NCBI GenBank assembly: GCA_034440635.1
Contig: JAOTON010001676.1
Location: forward strand, 1,441,001 to 1,505,000
Origin: Lepas anatifera
Taxonomy: Eukaryota; Arthropoda; Thecostraca; Lepadidae
DNA: 64,000 nt
Reading direction: 5' to 3'
Positions 21,795 to 33,315 of the stretch are shown here, piece by piece. The stretch's first letter is position 1, and every line of letters starts with the position of its first letter. The notes beneath the pieces are model-generated. The model made no database searches. It saw only the letters and a list, made by a program, of their open reading frames with translations, and was not told where the DNA came from. The translations under genes were made by a program, and so were the position numbers.

Positions 21795-22172
21795 TCAATG
21801 CCCTCGGAAGAGGTCTAGCTTATTAGGCCTCTGGCGTGCATGGATTGCTGCAGTCGCGATGTCCTGAGGTGAGCTATGTGGATTGTGGCGCAGGCGGAGT
21901 TCGTAGTACGTTCCGACGAGACGGCGCATCAGACTGGTGATTTGATTGTCTATCCCATACGCCGTCTCGATGGCATGCTGTCCTAGGGCCATAGGGTCAC
22001 CGCTGCTGAGCTCCTCAAGCCCAGTGATCTCCAAACGTTGCCGACTGAGGTTGGGGACATGACTCGCTTCATCAGAAACAGCTCGAATGCGTCGTTCTGC
22101 TGTAAGCATAAGGTGGAGGGTGCACCGCGAGGGCAAATACAGGCCCCCATTGTTCTTAATCCGGATAAGCAT
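21795..22172 (-). pseudogene. Possible DNA-transposase C-terminal fragment
   Basis: A 125-residue frame starting IRIKNNGGLYLPSRCTLHLM, then AERRIRAV. The IKN-GGL-PS wording resembles the C terminus of P-element/THAP-type transposases, but the remainder gives no catalytic motif. Assignment is tentative; it could be another unknown element protein. Confidence 0.3.
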
Positions 22173-23866
22173 GTACCAGCATCAGCATGGTTTTGTCATC
22201 GAGGGGGGGCTGATCACTGACAATGACTCGGGAGCGGATACAAGGTGAGGAAGGGGGAAGCTCAAATCCCCCTCCCGCGAAATGTCAGAGTGTTTATAGT
22301 AACTGCACTGCCGGGGACTCTTCCGAGGCGATAGCGACGGGGCTCGAGCCCCTCCCCCATAATGAATTACTGGATCTGCCACTACTCGTAGGTGTAGAAT
22401 GGGTGCAAAGTCAACTCATTTTTAATTTGGGTGCGAGTGCAGATAGTTATGCGATATGTCCACAAAGTTAGATACAGCTGTATATGCAGTTCCGTCGAAA
22501 GTGTCATACAGTAGGTCATGGGATTGCGCTTCTTTTCAATCTTGGGTGGTCTGTGCCTCCGGTAAAATCATCAGCAGAGAAATGTCGGCTGTAAACCTTG
22601 CTACAGAGTGAGGGCTTCCAGTCGGGGTGCCTGTTGACCGCAGTGATCCACAGTGCCTTTGTGGTTGGGTCCGCAGCAAATCTGGAAATTTACTAACTTC
22701 TGAAAGCTCTGTTCAGCTAGAGGTTACATTTAAAGCTCACCCTAGTGAATATCACCGTCTCAAATGTATAAAAAGCATCCTTTATCAAAGTGTGTCCCCA
22801 ATTTTTCAGGCTCAGGACTCCATACTCAGACTCACTTTAATCAAGAAACGGATGGATAGGTAATTTCGATTTCACATAGTGCATTAGTTTCGGACACTTT
22901 CTAGGTCTCCTTGCTTCTCCTATGGACTGGTTTGCTTATAATAAATTTGATGCTTTTAACGATGATCCTATTTTTAACGCATTATCAAAATTTCAATCAT
23001 CCATTGGAGAACACTGGGCGCGCAGACTTACCCATATAGGATTACACCACAGTCTTCTAGGCTCCAATAGCGTTGAAATTCACAGTTGCTTTTTTAGCCA
23101 TGTCGGATGCCGAACTTAGATAAGTATCAACAGTAAACACTTCTAGTGGCGGCGAGCTTCGGCATCCATGATTCATTTATCGTGCAAACTTCTGAGCATG
23201 TTTCATAAGAATGTTTGGTAGAATAATTGCTACTTCTTTTACAAATTAGGTCAAACTGAGAAATTTGACTAATAGCGCCAGCCCTAATACAGCTTAATTC
23301 CACAAAAGGTCGCCATGACAACGGTCTTATGTACCAGGAATCCTCGCAATAAATAATGAGTTTCCCTGCCAAAATTATTTAGTGCACTAACAGAAGCTCT
23401 CATTGAAATTGGCACGTGATTCTTCAATTAACCTGGCTAAGATTTGTACTAACAAAACTTTCAATTTTGACGTCAGGTTATTATCATTTTGTACAGAATG
23501 TCCGCTCTAGTTATAGTAGATCTCTATGGTTTAACGTAACAATAACAAAATTTATCTTCGTACTGTAAGTGTTAATTCTGCCAGTCACACGCTTCGCAAT
23601 GTGCTCAATGTTTTCCAAATGCAATATGTTTATCCTGGAACTCAATCGACCTGGCGACATTTTTTTGTACATGTTATCTTGAATAATGAATCAACTAATA
23701 GATTCGAAACGTCGATTTATTGTGACTTTATGAACTTTGGTGAGCTCATCAACTCAATTCCGTCCAATATTGAATTAACGATCAACAAAATACTAAAACT
23801 TCAAAAGAAACTGGTGAAAGCAAAGAACGCAACAATCTTCAATGGAATATGCTTGAATGAAAAACA

Positions 23867-23869
<3 letters not shown>

Positions 23870-23909
<40 letters not shown>
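23870..23909. repeat. (TA)n microsatellite
   Basis: Pure TA repeat of about 20 units. Confidence 0.9.
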
Positions 23910-23911
<2 letters not shown>

Positions 23912-24042
23912 GTATAGTTGGGCAGTAAATTTTCTTTTATACATTTTTTTGTTGAAAGCCAGAGCGTATTTGCCTTTGATTATTTTCTTTTTGTTTGTTC
24001 CAGGTAGGTCATTCCACCATAAATCGACCAAAAATTTCGTTA

Positions 24043-24050
24043 TATATATA

Positions 24051-24096
<46 letters not shown>
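24043..24096. repeat. (TA)n microsatellite with one interruption
   Basis: TA repeats interrupted by TTT near 24055. Confidence 0.85.
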
Positions 24097-24098
<2 letters not shown>

Positions 24099-24182
24099 CA
24101 AATTGTCGGTAAGTCTAATCTAATATGTCATATCTCTCTAATCTAATATAATATTATACTAATCGAATTAATTTAATCTTAA

Positions 24183-24700
24183 GTGAAACCATCTAGTTCC
24201 GATTCTATCGTAAAATCCTTATGTTTAATGGCACGTTTTTTGGTCAGCAAAATCGTTGAGTCACGTGACCGTCGTTCGTGTCGTCCTCCCATGTTTTCAG
24301 AACATTATCCTCCCCGAAAAGGGCAGTGGCAGGCACTGGCCTACCCTGCCCTTGTGAGGACAGAGCAGCTCAGGGGCATTCTAGAGGATACAGGTTTTGG
24401 ACCGGTCTTGTGACTGTTCCTCCACTCATCCTCTGCACCGTCGCTGCTCTGTCCAGGCCGTCCCGCCCGGGTTGCAGCTGGACGACTTTTCCACTCATCC
24501 AGAGGGTGGGTGACAACTTGGTGTCATCCCCGATCAAAACGAGGTCTCCAACTTTTGGAATCCTTGGTGGGCCCTCACGTCGAGGGTTCCTCAGCTCGAG
24601 AAGGTACTCCCTCTTCCATCTCTGCCATAAGTGCTTCAGAACTTCCTTCCGATATTTAAATCTTGCGGTTAGTGACGCTCCTGATGCTTGTTCCAGCTCT
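24183..24700 (-). mobile_element. BEL/Pao LTR retrotransposon 3' end (integrase C terminus)
   Basis: On the minus strand 24370-24690 translates to LWQRWKREYLLELRNPRR, IPKVGDLVLIGDD, LWMSGKVVQLQPGRDGLDRAATVQ and RPVQNLYPLECP before a stop at 24370-24372. This is the order of the conserved C-terminal domain of BEL/Pao integrases. Shortly downstream a GGGGAGGATAA purine tract is followed by TGTTCTGAAAAC (from about 24304), a plausible start of the 3' LTR. The rest of the element is absent. Confidence 0.8.
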
Positions 24701-25403
24701 GGCGTTGCAATATCTCATAAACTAACCAGCAAATGCACTAGCATGCACACATTGTGCAGAGCTAGTATTTGTAACAGCTAGAAATTTGTAATTCAAATTA
24801 CAGGCTTGATATAGACACTTACTAGAGTGCACAGATGTTGTAAATAAAAAGTTAGGCCAAAAAGAGGGGGAATATAGGACATTCAAAAATATTATGCCTA
24901 AACAATCATTGGAAAATTGCCATCACCAATCATTTTCACCCATTTTGGTACACAAGTTGACCTGTGCAACAATAAAATGAGGATTTTTTGGCATTGACAC
25001 TACTCATAAGCCTTGTTCCATCTGTCAGCACAGTCTTCTCCGCAGGCCCTTGAGCCTCTCCTCTAGAAAAGAAATATCAGTGCCACAACTGCCTCTAGTA
25101 TGTGCTACTGCTTATCAAACAAAAATGAGCCAGAATGCTTATCTACCAATCACAAAATAGTATGCTACCACTGTTGCGCTGTTACTTTTTTCAGCAGCAC
25201 CACAGCAGGTTGTCAGCCTGTAAATCTAAGATTGGTTCTAAGATTTGTTCTCAGGGAGAGGCTATAGTCATGTGACATAGACTCAATGCTACTCGCTGAT
25301 TGGTGTTGACAGACGGAATGAGACCACAACTATAATAGTCGGCCAAAATGAATAGTTATCAATTAAGCATACAATTTGCTTTCTGGCAACTTCGTGAACC
25401 TAA
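24701..25403. other. No gene seen
   Basis: No motif-bearing frame and no clear repeat structure recognised. Confidence 0.4.
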
Positions 25404-26419
25404 TTAACCCGCGCCCCACCGGGGGTCCGGCGCCACCTTCGCCCCACCGGGGGCCATCGATGGCCCCCTCTAACTCCGAAAATATGGGGTTAGCGCAAAT
25501 CTGCAAAGTGCAATAGAAAACTCGCGTGAATTAGTACGAAATTACTTCGCATGTTTTACTGCTCAGGTCAAAGGTTTGACCTTCAGAGGTCAAATTAGGT
25601 CAAGATCGGCTATTTTCACTCAAATATGCAATGATTAAGCAAACTGGTCATAACTCTTATGTCATTAGAGCTATTGAGGCCTGGTAAAGTTCATTTGATA
25701 GGAAATTGCCAGTACTTTTTCCACCATGTGGAACGTAAAGACCTCCCGCCAGTGGTTTGACCTCCAGAGGTCACCTCGTGACCTAATATGACCTGAGGTC
25801 ACGAAAGGTCACATGACCTTGCCGTATATCAAATGAAAGCCAGTGACAAGACAAACACGATGGTGTTTGTTTTACCGCTCTAGCTTAATTAGGTCAAGGT
25901 TATTGTCAAAATACTGTTTTTGACCTCTGGTGACCTTGGATGACCTTGGAAAAGTCAAAGGGTAAATATGACCCCTGGGATCCATGAAAGGGTGTCCAAA
26001 AACGCTGTTCTGAGCAGTCTGAGTATTTGCAATCATTTGTGTGGCTTTTATATCATGAAACAGGTTTCCCATGCTTTTCCAATGAGAGAGGTCGCCTCGT
26101 GACCTGACCTCAGGGTACGAAATCGAAAATCCCGGATATACACCTTGTAGACCCTGGAGGGGTCATGAAGTGTGGAAGTTTCAAATCAATCGACTTTGAA
26201 ATGTAGCTCTTACAGAGCTCTAAAGTTGAAGTGAGGTGACCTTGGTTGACCTCGTCTGGTGACCTGACCTTGGGTGACCCGGGGTAAAAATTTCAGGGAT
26301 GATGGGAAAATGATGCAGTGAGAGGTAGAGCCCTCAACCGCGGTGCTGCGCCTCGTCGTTTTTCTGCTATCCCGGAAAACCTTAGGGAGCCATCGATCCC
26401 CCGGTGGGGCGAGGGTTAA
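25404..26419. mobile_element. TTAA-bounded element dense in AGGTCA words, copy 1
   Basis: Flanked by TTAA at 25404-25407 and 26416-26419. Inward ends are CCCGCGCCCCACCGGGGG and CCCTCGCCCCACCGGGGG. Internally I count about 20 AGGTCA/TGACCT words (for instance at 25565-25605, 25750-25815, 25918-25950, 26225-26275), against about 0.5 expected by chance. No ORF of transposase type. The TTAA target and CCC start suggest a non-autonomous piggyBac-type element. The same family, inverted, is at 54027-56789. Confidence 0.8.
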
Positions 26420-27360
26420 TGCAGAACAGAAACATTAAATGCATTGCCCATATTTGATAGGATTAGTGTTTGACTAACTCACTACACTCACTACACAAAA
26501 CCTCAACAAGCATTGGTGGCCAGCAACGATGGATGGCAAAAATTAAAATAGTTTCATTAACTTTTCACACATACATTTTTTTACCTCGAAGAAAATCTCA
26601 ATTGACCACATCAAAGGCTCTAAATATCTTACGTACAGATAACCGACGATATTGATATGTTGATCACGAGACCGGAGCGGCGACAATCTCCTCGTCCGTA
26701 AAACCACCAAAAACTTTCGTCACGCCTCAAAAGAGGCTCTTCTGGATCGCGCTACCCGTATCTTTTTATTGTATCATTGTCGCTGCAATGCAATCATGCA
26801 ATAACGAACAATTATTGAATATAATATTTAGGGTGATCGGGCCCGCCCGCAGCGCTAATAAGTCTTATAGAATTTGTATTCATATCTCCGTGTTTGCCGC
26901 GGCTTTTGAAATAGTATATATCGATAACTCATCGAAAGCCGTGATGACATCACATTGATGTAAGATAAGCCCACGTGACCAGATCCTATAAGGACTGGGC
27001 TTCTGATTGGTTGATGGTATTTGTTTAAAGTCCTATATTTCTTATTTAGAAGCGTTTTGGAAAGTTATTTTTATAAAATGATTTTTTTATACCTCAGGTT
27101 TAGCTACTGAAGTGCTTTGATGGAAATTTTTTTACATTCTTTGATATATAAATTGAAAGCCATAGCCCGGGTAACGTCATTTTATCGATACCATAAGGAC
27201 TCGGTAAAGTCGTCTATAAATGTTGACTTTGAGGCCGATTTTGAGGGATTTTGAGCCTGAATTTGCAAAAATGAGAATATGACTTCTGAAACAACTTTTT
27301 GCCACGTTTTTATCTAGCCAATAAAAATTTTTGCGACAATGTCCCTTTAATGCTAATAAT
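26420..27360. other. No gene seen
   Basis: AT-rich sequence without recognised coding or repeat structure. Confidence 0.4.
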
Positions 27361-27363
27361 TGT

Positions 27364-27533
27364 TGGGGTTTAACGACGCACCAACTGCCAGGGTCATACA
27401 GCTTCGCCAACTCTCACCCTGTTGGAAGGGATTTTGGTGATCAGATCGACTCATTCAGAGGCTCCGCCGGGACTTGAACCCAGGACCAGTGGCTTAGAAG
27501 ACAAGGGTGCTATCCACTAAGCCACCTCATCCC
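27364..27533 (-). mobile_element. tRNA-derived SINE
   Basis: On the minus strand the 5' part reads like a tRNA: A-box-like GGCTTAGTGGATAGCA (27507-27522), an anticodon-loop-like CTTGTCTTCTAAGCC, and B box GGGTTCAAGTCCCGG (27467-27481). The loop resembles tRNA-Arg(TCT). The 3' part ends CAGTTGGTGCGTCGTTAAAC, shared with the copies at 19215 and 51990/53130. A further 3' scrap lies near 27575-27600. Confidence 0.75.
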
Positions 27534-27685
27534 CTCCCTTTAATGCTAGAGAAGAATGCTGGATAGCCATATGACCCTGGCAGTTGGTGCGTCGATAAGC
27601 CCCAGAATGCTGAATAGATGTCTTATGCCGCCGGTGTGTCCCCTTTCTCTCCCAGCAAATAAGCCAGCCATAAAGGAGGAAGATT

Positions 27686-28567
27686 ACATAAATATAAAGG
27701 ACTTCTCCACTATTGTTGAAGAGCCATTTGACAGAACAATAAAGGTAAAGGTAAACACTGGCAAATTTTAATATATTTAATATCCAATTTGCCAGTGTGT
27801 ACCTTCACTTCTCCACTAGTGAAAATGAAAAACGTTTGGAGCTTTCGGCCATATTTTATCAGCCTTCGTCAGCGAGTGGTCGGATCGATCGGTGGACATC
27901 GGAAGACAAGACACGTTACAAAAATTATTTAACAAGTGTAAAAAGGATTCCAGGAAACGTGCATGATTAAGAAAGTTACCTACCTGAAGAAAATTTTAGT
28001 AACAACGCAAATTCTCATATTTTGATATTCAACGATTAAAGGTGGCTTACACAGTACAAAATAATAATGGTAGGTACATAACACACATTATATGCTAGTA
28101 TAAAAATGCTAATGGTTAGCAAAGTGCTAAAAAAGAGAATATAAGATCCATTGCAACATCATAGTTAATAAAACTAGTATCTAATAATAAGCAAGTATCT
28201 AATAATAACGGTAGGTACTTCACACATTAAATACTAGTACGCATGTCAATATTCAGTAAAAAGCTACAAAAATATATAAAAGTTAAGAAGCACATCCTGC
28301 CATCCTATATATCGATAAAAATAAAAGTATGCAATATATAATAAAAATGTAATATATGACAATCTTATAACAATAATATAAAAACTAGCTGATCACAAAC
28401 ATATGTTTAAGTTATCCAAAAACGATTTAGAGCTGCAGCTATGTATAATGGGAAGCCTGCTTCCAGAGTTCCGGTTGATGTTGGCGTCGTTCGGTGATGT
28501 CAGTACCGTCTCACGACGGCCAGCAGTGCGGATGTAAGCGGACTCTAGGAGCAGGCGTTGATGATAG
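27686..28567 (-). mobile_element. Penelope-like element, left copy: 3' coding end and pseudo-LTR
   Basis: On the minus strand it begins with YHQR followed by LLLESAYIRTAGRRETVLTS, the C terminus of the Penelope protein, then a long AT-rich 3' region. The pseudo-LTR has a hammerhead-like core: CTGACGA (complement of 27866-27872), a GGC/GCC stem, and GAAA (complement of 27843-27846). This is the continuation of 34638-36410, from which it is separated by the LINE. Near 27700-27815 a second partial end and a hairpin (AACACTGGCAAATT and AATTTGCCAGTGT) follow, so the terminus is duplicated or rearranged. Confidence 0.85.
28555..28567. repeat. Target-site duplication of the LINE, 3' side
   Basis: GCGTTGATGATAG, identical to 34638-34650 and present once in the uninterrupted Penelope copy (reverse complement near 41396-41410). 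Confidence 0.92.
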
Positions 28568-28732
28568 TTTTTTCCGATTTTATTTCATTTTTCATCACCG
28601 TTGACATCAGCAAGAACACTATCCCGGCGACCCATTCCACCTTTGGAAGTTTTCACGGCATGCACTCGCTCTGTAGGTATAGCACATTTCACAATCTGTA
28701 GGTACTAGGTACACACTCTGCAACCACCTGCG

Positions 28733-31700
28733 TCAAGCTAATCTGCCAGTGCTCTGCTGGTCGTTTATTAATAAGCCCTGTAGCGCACTCCACTTCTTTT
28801 GAAATCCACGCTCCCTGCTCTCAGTCGAAGCTATAAGTTTTTCAGTGTTTTTATCAAGCAGTAATCTGATCCGAAGAATATCAACTGATAAATATGAGTT
28901 GTGATATATCATCATTTTTCCAATTAGGATGATATGGTTTATAATCTTTGTATCCGTTACGCCAAGGATAATTTGCTTCCCAGAAAACGGAGGGTGGTCA
29001 GGTGCTATTCTTGAGTCTTTCAAAAACGTACGGATTTTAGACCAAAACTCTGCAACCATAGGACATTCCCAAAATTTATGCAAAATGGTTTCTATTGCCC
29101 TTTCACATCGGCTGCAAGCGTACGAATTGCTAAGACCCATAGTATGAAGTCTCCTATTCGTGGCAACTGTTTGTGTAATTATTTTGTATTGTATGGCATG
29201 GTACTTGACCGAATAACTTGTATTTTTACTCAGCATATATACTATAGACCAATCAATGTCCCCAAAACTTTGTTTCCATTTTTCTTCCCACCAGTTGGTT
29301 GAATTCCTATATTTACCCAGGCGGAGAATATCGTAAATATGCTTATTGCCTTTGTTTTGCTGCATTATTGCCTGCACATTGGGATGTATCATCGGCGAAT
29401 ACAGTTTTTCTTTTTGACCATTCCTTCTCCACTCTGCTGGAAGACTTCGTATTAATCCATCATAATCAAGATTCGTGCCCCTCACGCCAAACGCATCCCT
29501 GACTTCGGCAAAGGTCATAATTTGTCCATTCGATTTGATTATGTCATTGACATATCAAAGACCGCTCTTATACCACGGCTTAATCATACCTTGGCTAAAT
29601 TTGGTAAAGTTAGAATGCCATAGGCTCTGTCTTGGCAAGTCATCAATAGCAGTTATCTTATGTTTATCAAATAGTGACATCGCATCAAAAACTTCTTTCC
29701 AAAACATGTTTTTGCATGTACTAGCTATCTGGTTAAAGAAAACTGAATTTCTCTCCCAAATAAAATCACTATTACCAATGGTTTCATCAAAAAGCAAACT
29801 CCAATCCTTCTGTCCTTTTACGTATCTTTTAATCCAGCTAATTTTTAGCGCTGAGTTATATATATCTACATATATCATAGCCTGTCCACCCGCCACTACT
29901 GGACTGCATAAGCTACTACGTTTAATGGCTTCTACCGGACCCTTCCACACGAAATGGAACAGCTCTCTCGATAATTTTTTCAAAAACGATTTATTTGGGC
30001 ATGGTAGAGCTGTAAAAATATGCGTGAATATAGGTAGAATTAGGGTTTTTACTATCAGAATCCTTCCCGGAATGGAAAGGTTGCGCTGTCTCCAACATTT
30101 CATAACATTTTTTGCCTTCGTGAGCTTGCTTTCAAAATTGTCTGCAGTCACCTCTGCGTCTGTATTAGCAAAAGTAATACCTAAAACCTTTATCTTAGCG
30201 GCCCAGGTCATGTTGAGGTCTGGGCATATGGGTTGTTTACCGCGAACATTCCACCCTGCCCAGAAGGCTTGCGTCTTTTTAATGTTAGGCTTTAGTCCTG
30301 AAAATTTTGCAAATACACCTAGGTCATGGAAAAGTGCTCTGCAGCTGTTAACACTCCCATCCAGATAACACAATACGTCATCTGCGTATGCCGATATCTT
30401 AAATTCTTTAGAGCCAGGTTTGACGCCTTTTATTCGTGGGTTTCTCTTTATCATATCCAACAGGATTTCAATCACCAACAAAAATACGTAAGGACTATAG
30501 GGATCACCCTGTCTACATGACCTCGTTAACTCAATACGCTCGGATATGTGGCCATTGATAACCAACCTGGAGAATGCACCGCCATACAGGGTGTCGAACC
30601 ATTGAATCATTTCCTGTGGAAACCCTGCCTTCTTAAGTACCAGCTTCACAAAGTCCCAATTGACGGAGTTAAATGCTTCTTCCATATCCAAACTAAGAAA
30701 CAATGCCGTGCTTTTCTTATTCTTCAGGGTTTGAATAATATCGTACGTAAGCCTGCTATTCTCCGCGATACATCGACCAGGCAAAAAACCAGATTGTTCC
30801 TGACCTATGATGTCAAGCAAAGCCCGCTTCATTCTATTTGCTATCACGGAGGCTACGATTTTATAGCTTGAATTCAATAATGTTATTGGCCTGTATGATT
30901 TAATTTCTGTCCGGCATTTACCTGGTTTCGGGATTAGGGTCAGAATGCCCTCTCTTAATGAGTAGGGTAAAGATTCTACTTGAAAACTTTCCTGTACCAT
31001 CCTAAAATAGAAGTGCTTCAATTCATCCCATAAAACTTTATAAAACTCATTGGGGAAACCATCAGATCCAGGAGCTTTATTATTCGACATGCACTTTAGC
31101 GCATTGGAGAGCTCTTCTAAAGTCACAGGGGCCCCCAGTTCTACCCTAATACTCTCCGACAACTCGGTCGATGCATTCATATCCACAAAACCGGTTGCCT
31201 CGTGTTGATTTATTTTTCGTTCTGCAAAAAGTTCCCGATAATGCTTCACCAATGAAAGCATAATAATTTTCTGGTCTGATGATACATTATTTTCCGTGAC
31301 CCGGAGGCTTGTTATCTGCTTATTTATATAATTTCGTTTCTCTAGGTTAAGAAAATATTTCGAATTTCGCTCACCCTGTTCATACCATCTAGCCCGTGAA
31401 CGTGTGATAACACCTTCCATCTTAAACGCTCGTACCTTCTCTAGCTTTTCTTTTAATCTGCTTAACTCCTCATAGTCATCACTGGATCTGAATTCGGGCT
31501 CAATGTTTTCCAGTCTATCTATATTATGTATTACTTCAGTTTCCTCCATTCTCATACGACGTCTCTTGTGAATAGAATAAGAAATTGTTTCTGTGCGCAT
31601 ACTTAGTATAAGTGCCTCCCAAAAGTCTTGCCATGAAATTGAAATTTCAACTGACTGCGGATCTTCCAAATGGAAATTTTCTACATAAACAGGAAGGACG

Positions 31701-32539
31701 TAAAGTCCTAATGTATCACTTATACAGGTTTTCATTTTTGCTAGGTAGTCTTCATCTTTTAATAATGACGCATTCATTTTATAATAACCTTTACCCCTGG
31801 GTGCAGTAGACAACTGAATTTCTAGAGTAATAAAAGAATGGTCCGATCTGTATCCGAAAGAAAAACCTGCGTTCACAACCAGCGGCATCAATGTCTCCGA
31901 AATAAGAAAATAGTCTAGTCGTGCTTGTTTACGTGGAGGGCTGCCCACCCTCCACGTGAAAATCTGTGACTCCGGGTTTCTCTCCCGATAGACATCACAT
32001 AAATCCAACCTTTCCATAGCCTCCAGAATCTTTTGTCTGGCTTGAGGGTTATTTTGGCGCGCATAGTTTTTGGTATCAAGCTGAAACTGCAAAACCGTAT
32101 TGTGATCACCTGCCCAAAGAATTGGGATTTCAGCATCTCCTTGTAAATCATGACACAAACTTTGTACTTTTTGAAAGAAAACTGGCTCGTCACTGTTAGG
32201 GCCATATATATTTACTATTATTAATTCAATGCTCGAATTAATTACTGCTTTTGTAATGATGTAATTTCCACCTTCGTCGCACACAGTCTCAGAAAAGGCA
32301 ATGCCAACGCATTTGGTGAGAATCGCTACCCCGCGGGCACTATTCGTGAAACCCGCTACAATAATATCCGACCCCCATGTATTCCTGAAAATACTTTCTT
32401 TTCCTTTCGTACAGTGAATGTCTTGTAAAAGAAATATATGATTATCTGTTCCTTTAAGAAAATTCAGGACGTCCCTCCGCTTTTCATAGGTTCCTAAGCC
32501 TCGGCAGTTAAACGAACATACTTTAATCGTGCCCATCAA
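28733..32539 (-). CDS. Tx1/L1-like ORF2: endonuclease and reverse transcriptase
   Basis: About 1,268 codons with one in-frame TGA at about 29555-29557, after KPWYKSGL; the same frame continues YVNDIIKSNGQ to 28733. Endonuclease, residues 1-245: FNCRGLG, LLQDIHC, NIYGPN, WAGDHNTVL, LDYFL, RSDHS (231-235). Position 40 is Asp where the family usually has the catalytic Glu. RT: NNKAPGSDGFPNEFY near 487-500, PITLLNSSYKI near 551, LSLDMEEAFNSVNW near 615-628, SCRQGDPYSP, and YADD at 718-721. The C terminus has CSRC...HKFWECP, a CCHC-like feature. Host relevance: target-primed reverse transcription in the nucleus. Confidence 0.93.
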
Positions 32540-33315
32540 TGTAATGAGCTAAGCAAACGAGAGCAGTAAACGTGCTTTCAGCTGACAGCTCGCATGAAAA
32601 ACCATCACATCATACACTACTGACATTGAAACAAAAGTATTGCTAACCGCTTGCCAACAAAGGGTATACCACAAATTCATCAGGTCACTCCAATGCACTG
32701 CGTGGTTCGACTGCAACCAGATGCTACCGGGCGGGGGTTTGACCTGAGCGACGCAGCCGCCGCACGCTGGAACTTGCGGCGCTGGCTCAGAGCATGAGTA
32801 TATACAGCGCCACATGTGTACACGGGCGGTTGCAGAGCACACGTATCTTCCTCTTACTCTGAGATTTATCATTGAAATTGGCAGTAGCCAAAATAACGGG
32901 CAGGTCAAAATAAAAACGCTGAGGAAAATGAACAGAAAAAACCTACTCCTCGCCGACAACTGATAAATCGTCCACCATTACAGAAATCTAACAATTAGTA
33001 AAAGGGAGGAAAAAACAAATTATTAACGAAAAAACCATGCAGCCAGTCAGTGGCGCAGAACGATGTCGGAAAAACACTTTTGCAAGCAAATTAATTCCAA
33101 AACCTTAATACTACTTCAACTATCGTTAAATGGAAAGCCAACCTCTTTAAGCAACATGTGAACCGACGACACCATAACCCCTTCTGAATATGTCTCTCAT
33201 CCACTTATCACCTTCTGAATGTCTTTCATGCTCTGAACCTTTATTTTTACACCTTTTGGAACCACACGACAGAACACCTCACCGTTTCTGGAGAAAACCG
33301 AGTGGATTCGGTTTG

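Larger units (their letters stand above)
22180..24180. other. No gene seen; two TA tracts
   Basis: Mainly AT-rich sequence. TA tracts are listed separately. The frame at 22922-23119 has no recognisable motif. Confidence 0.4.
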
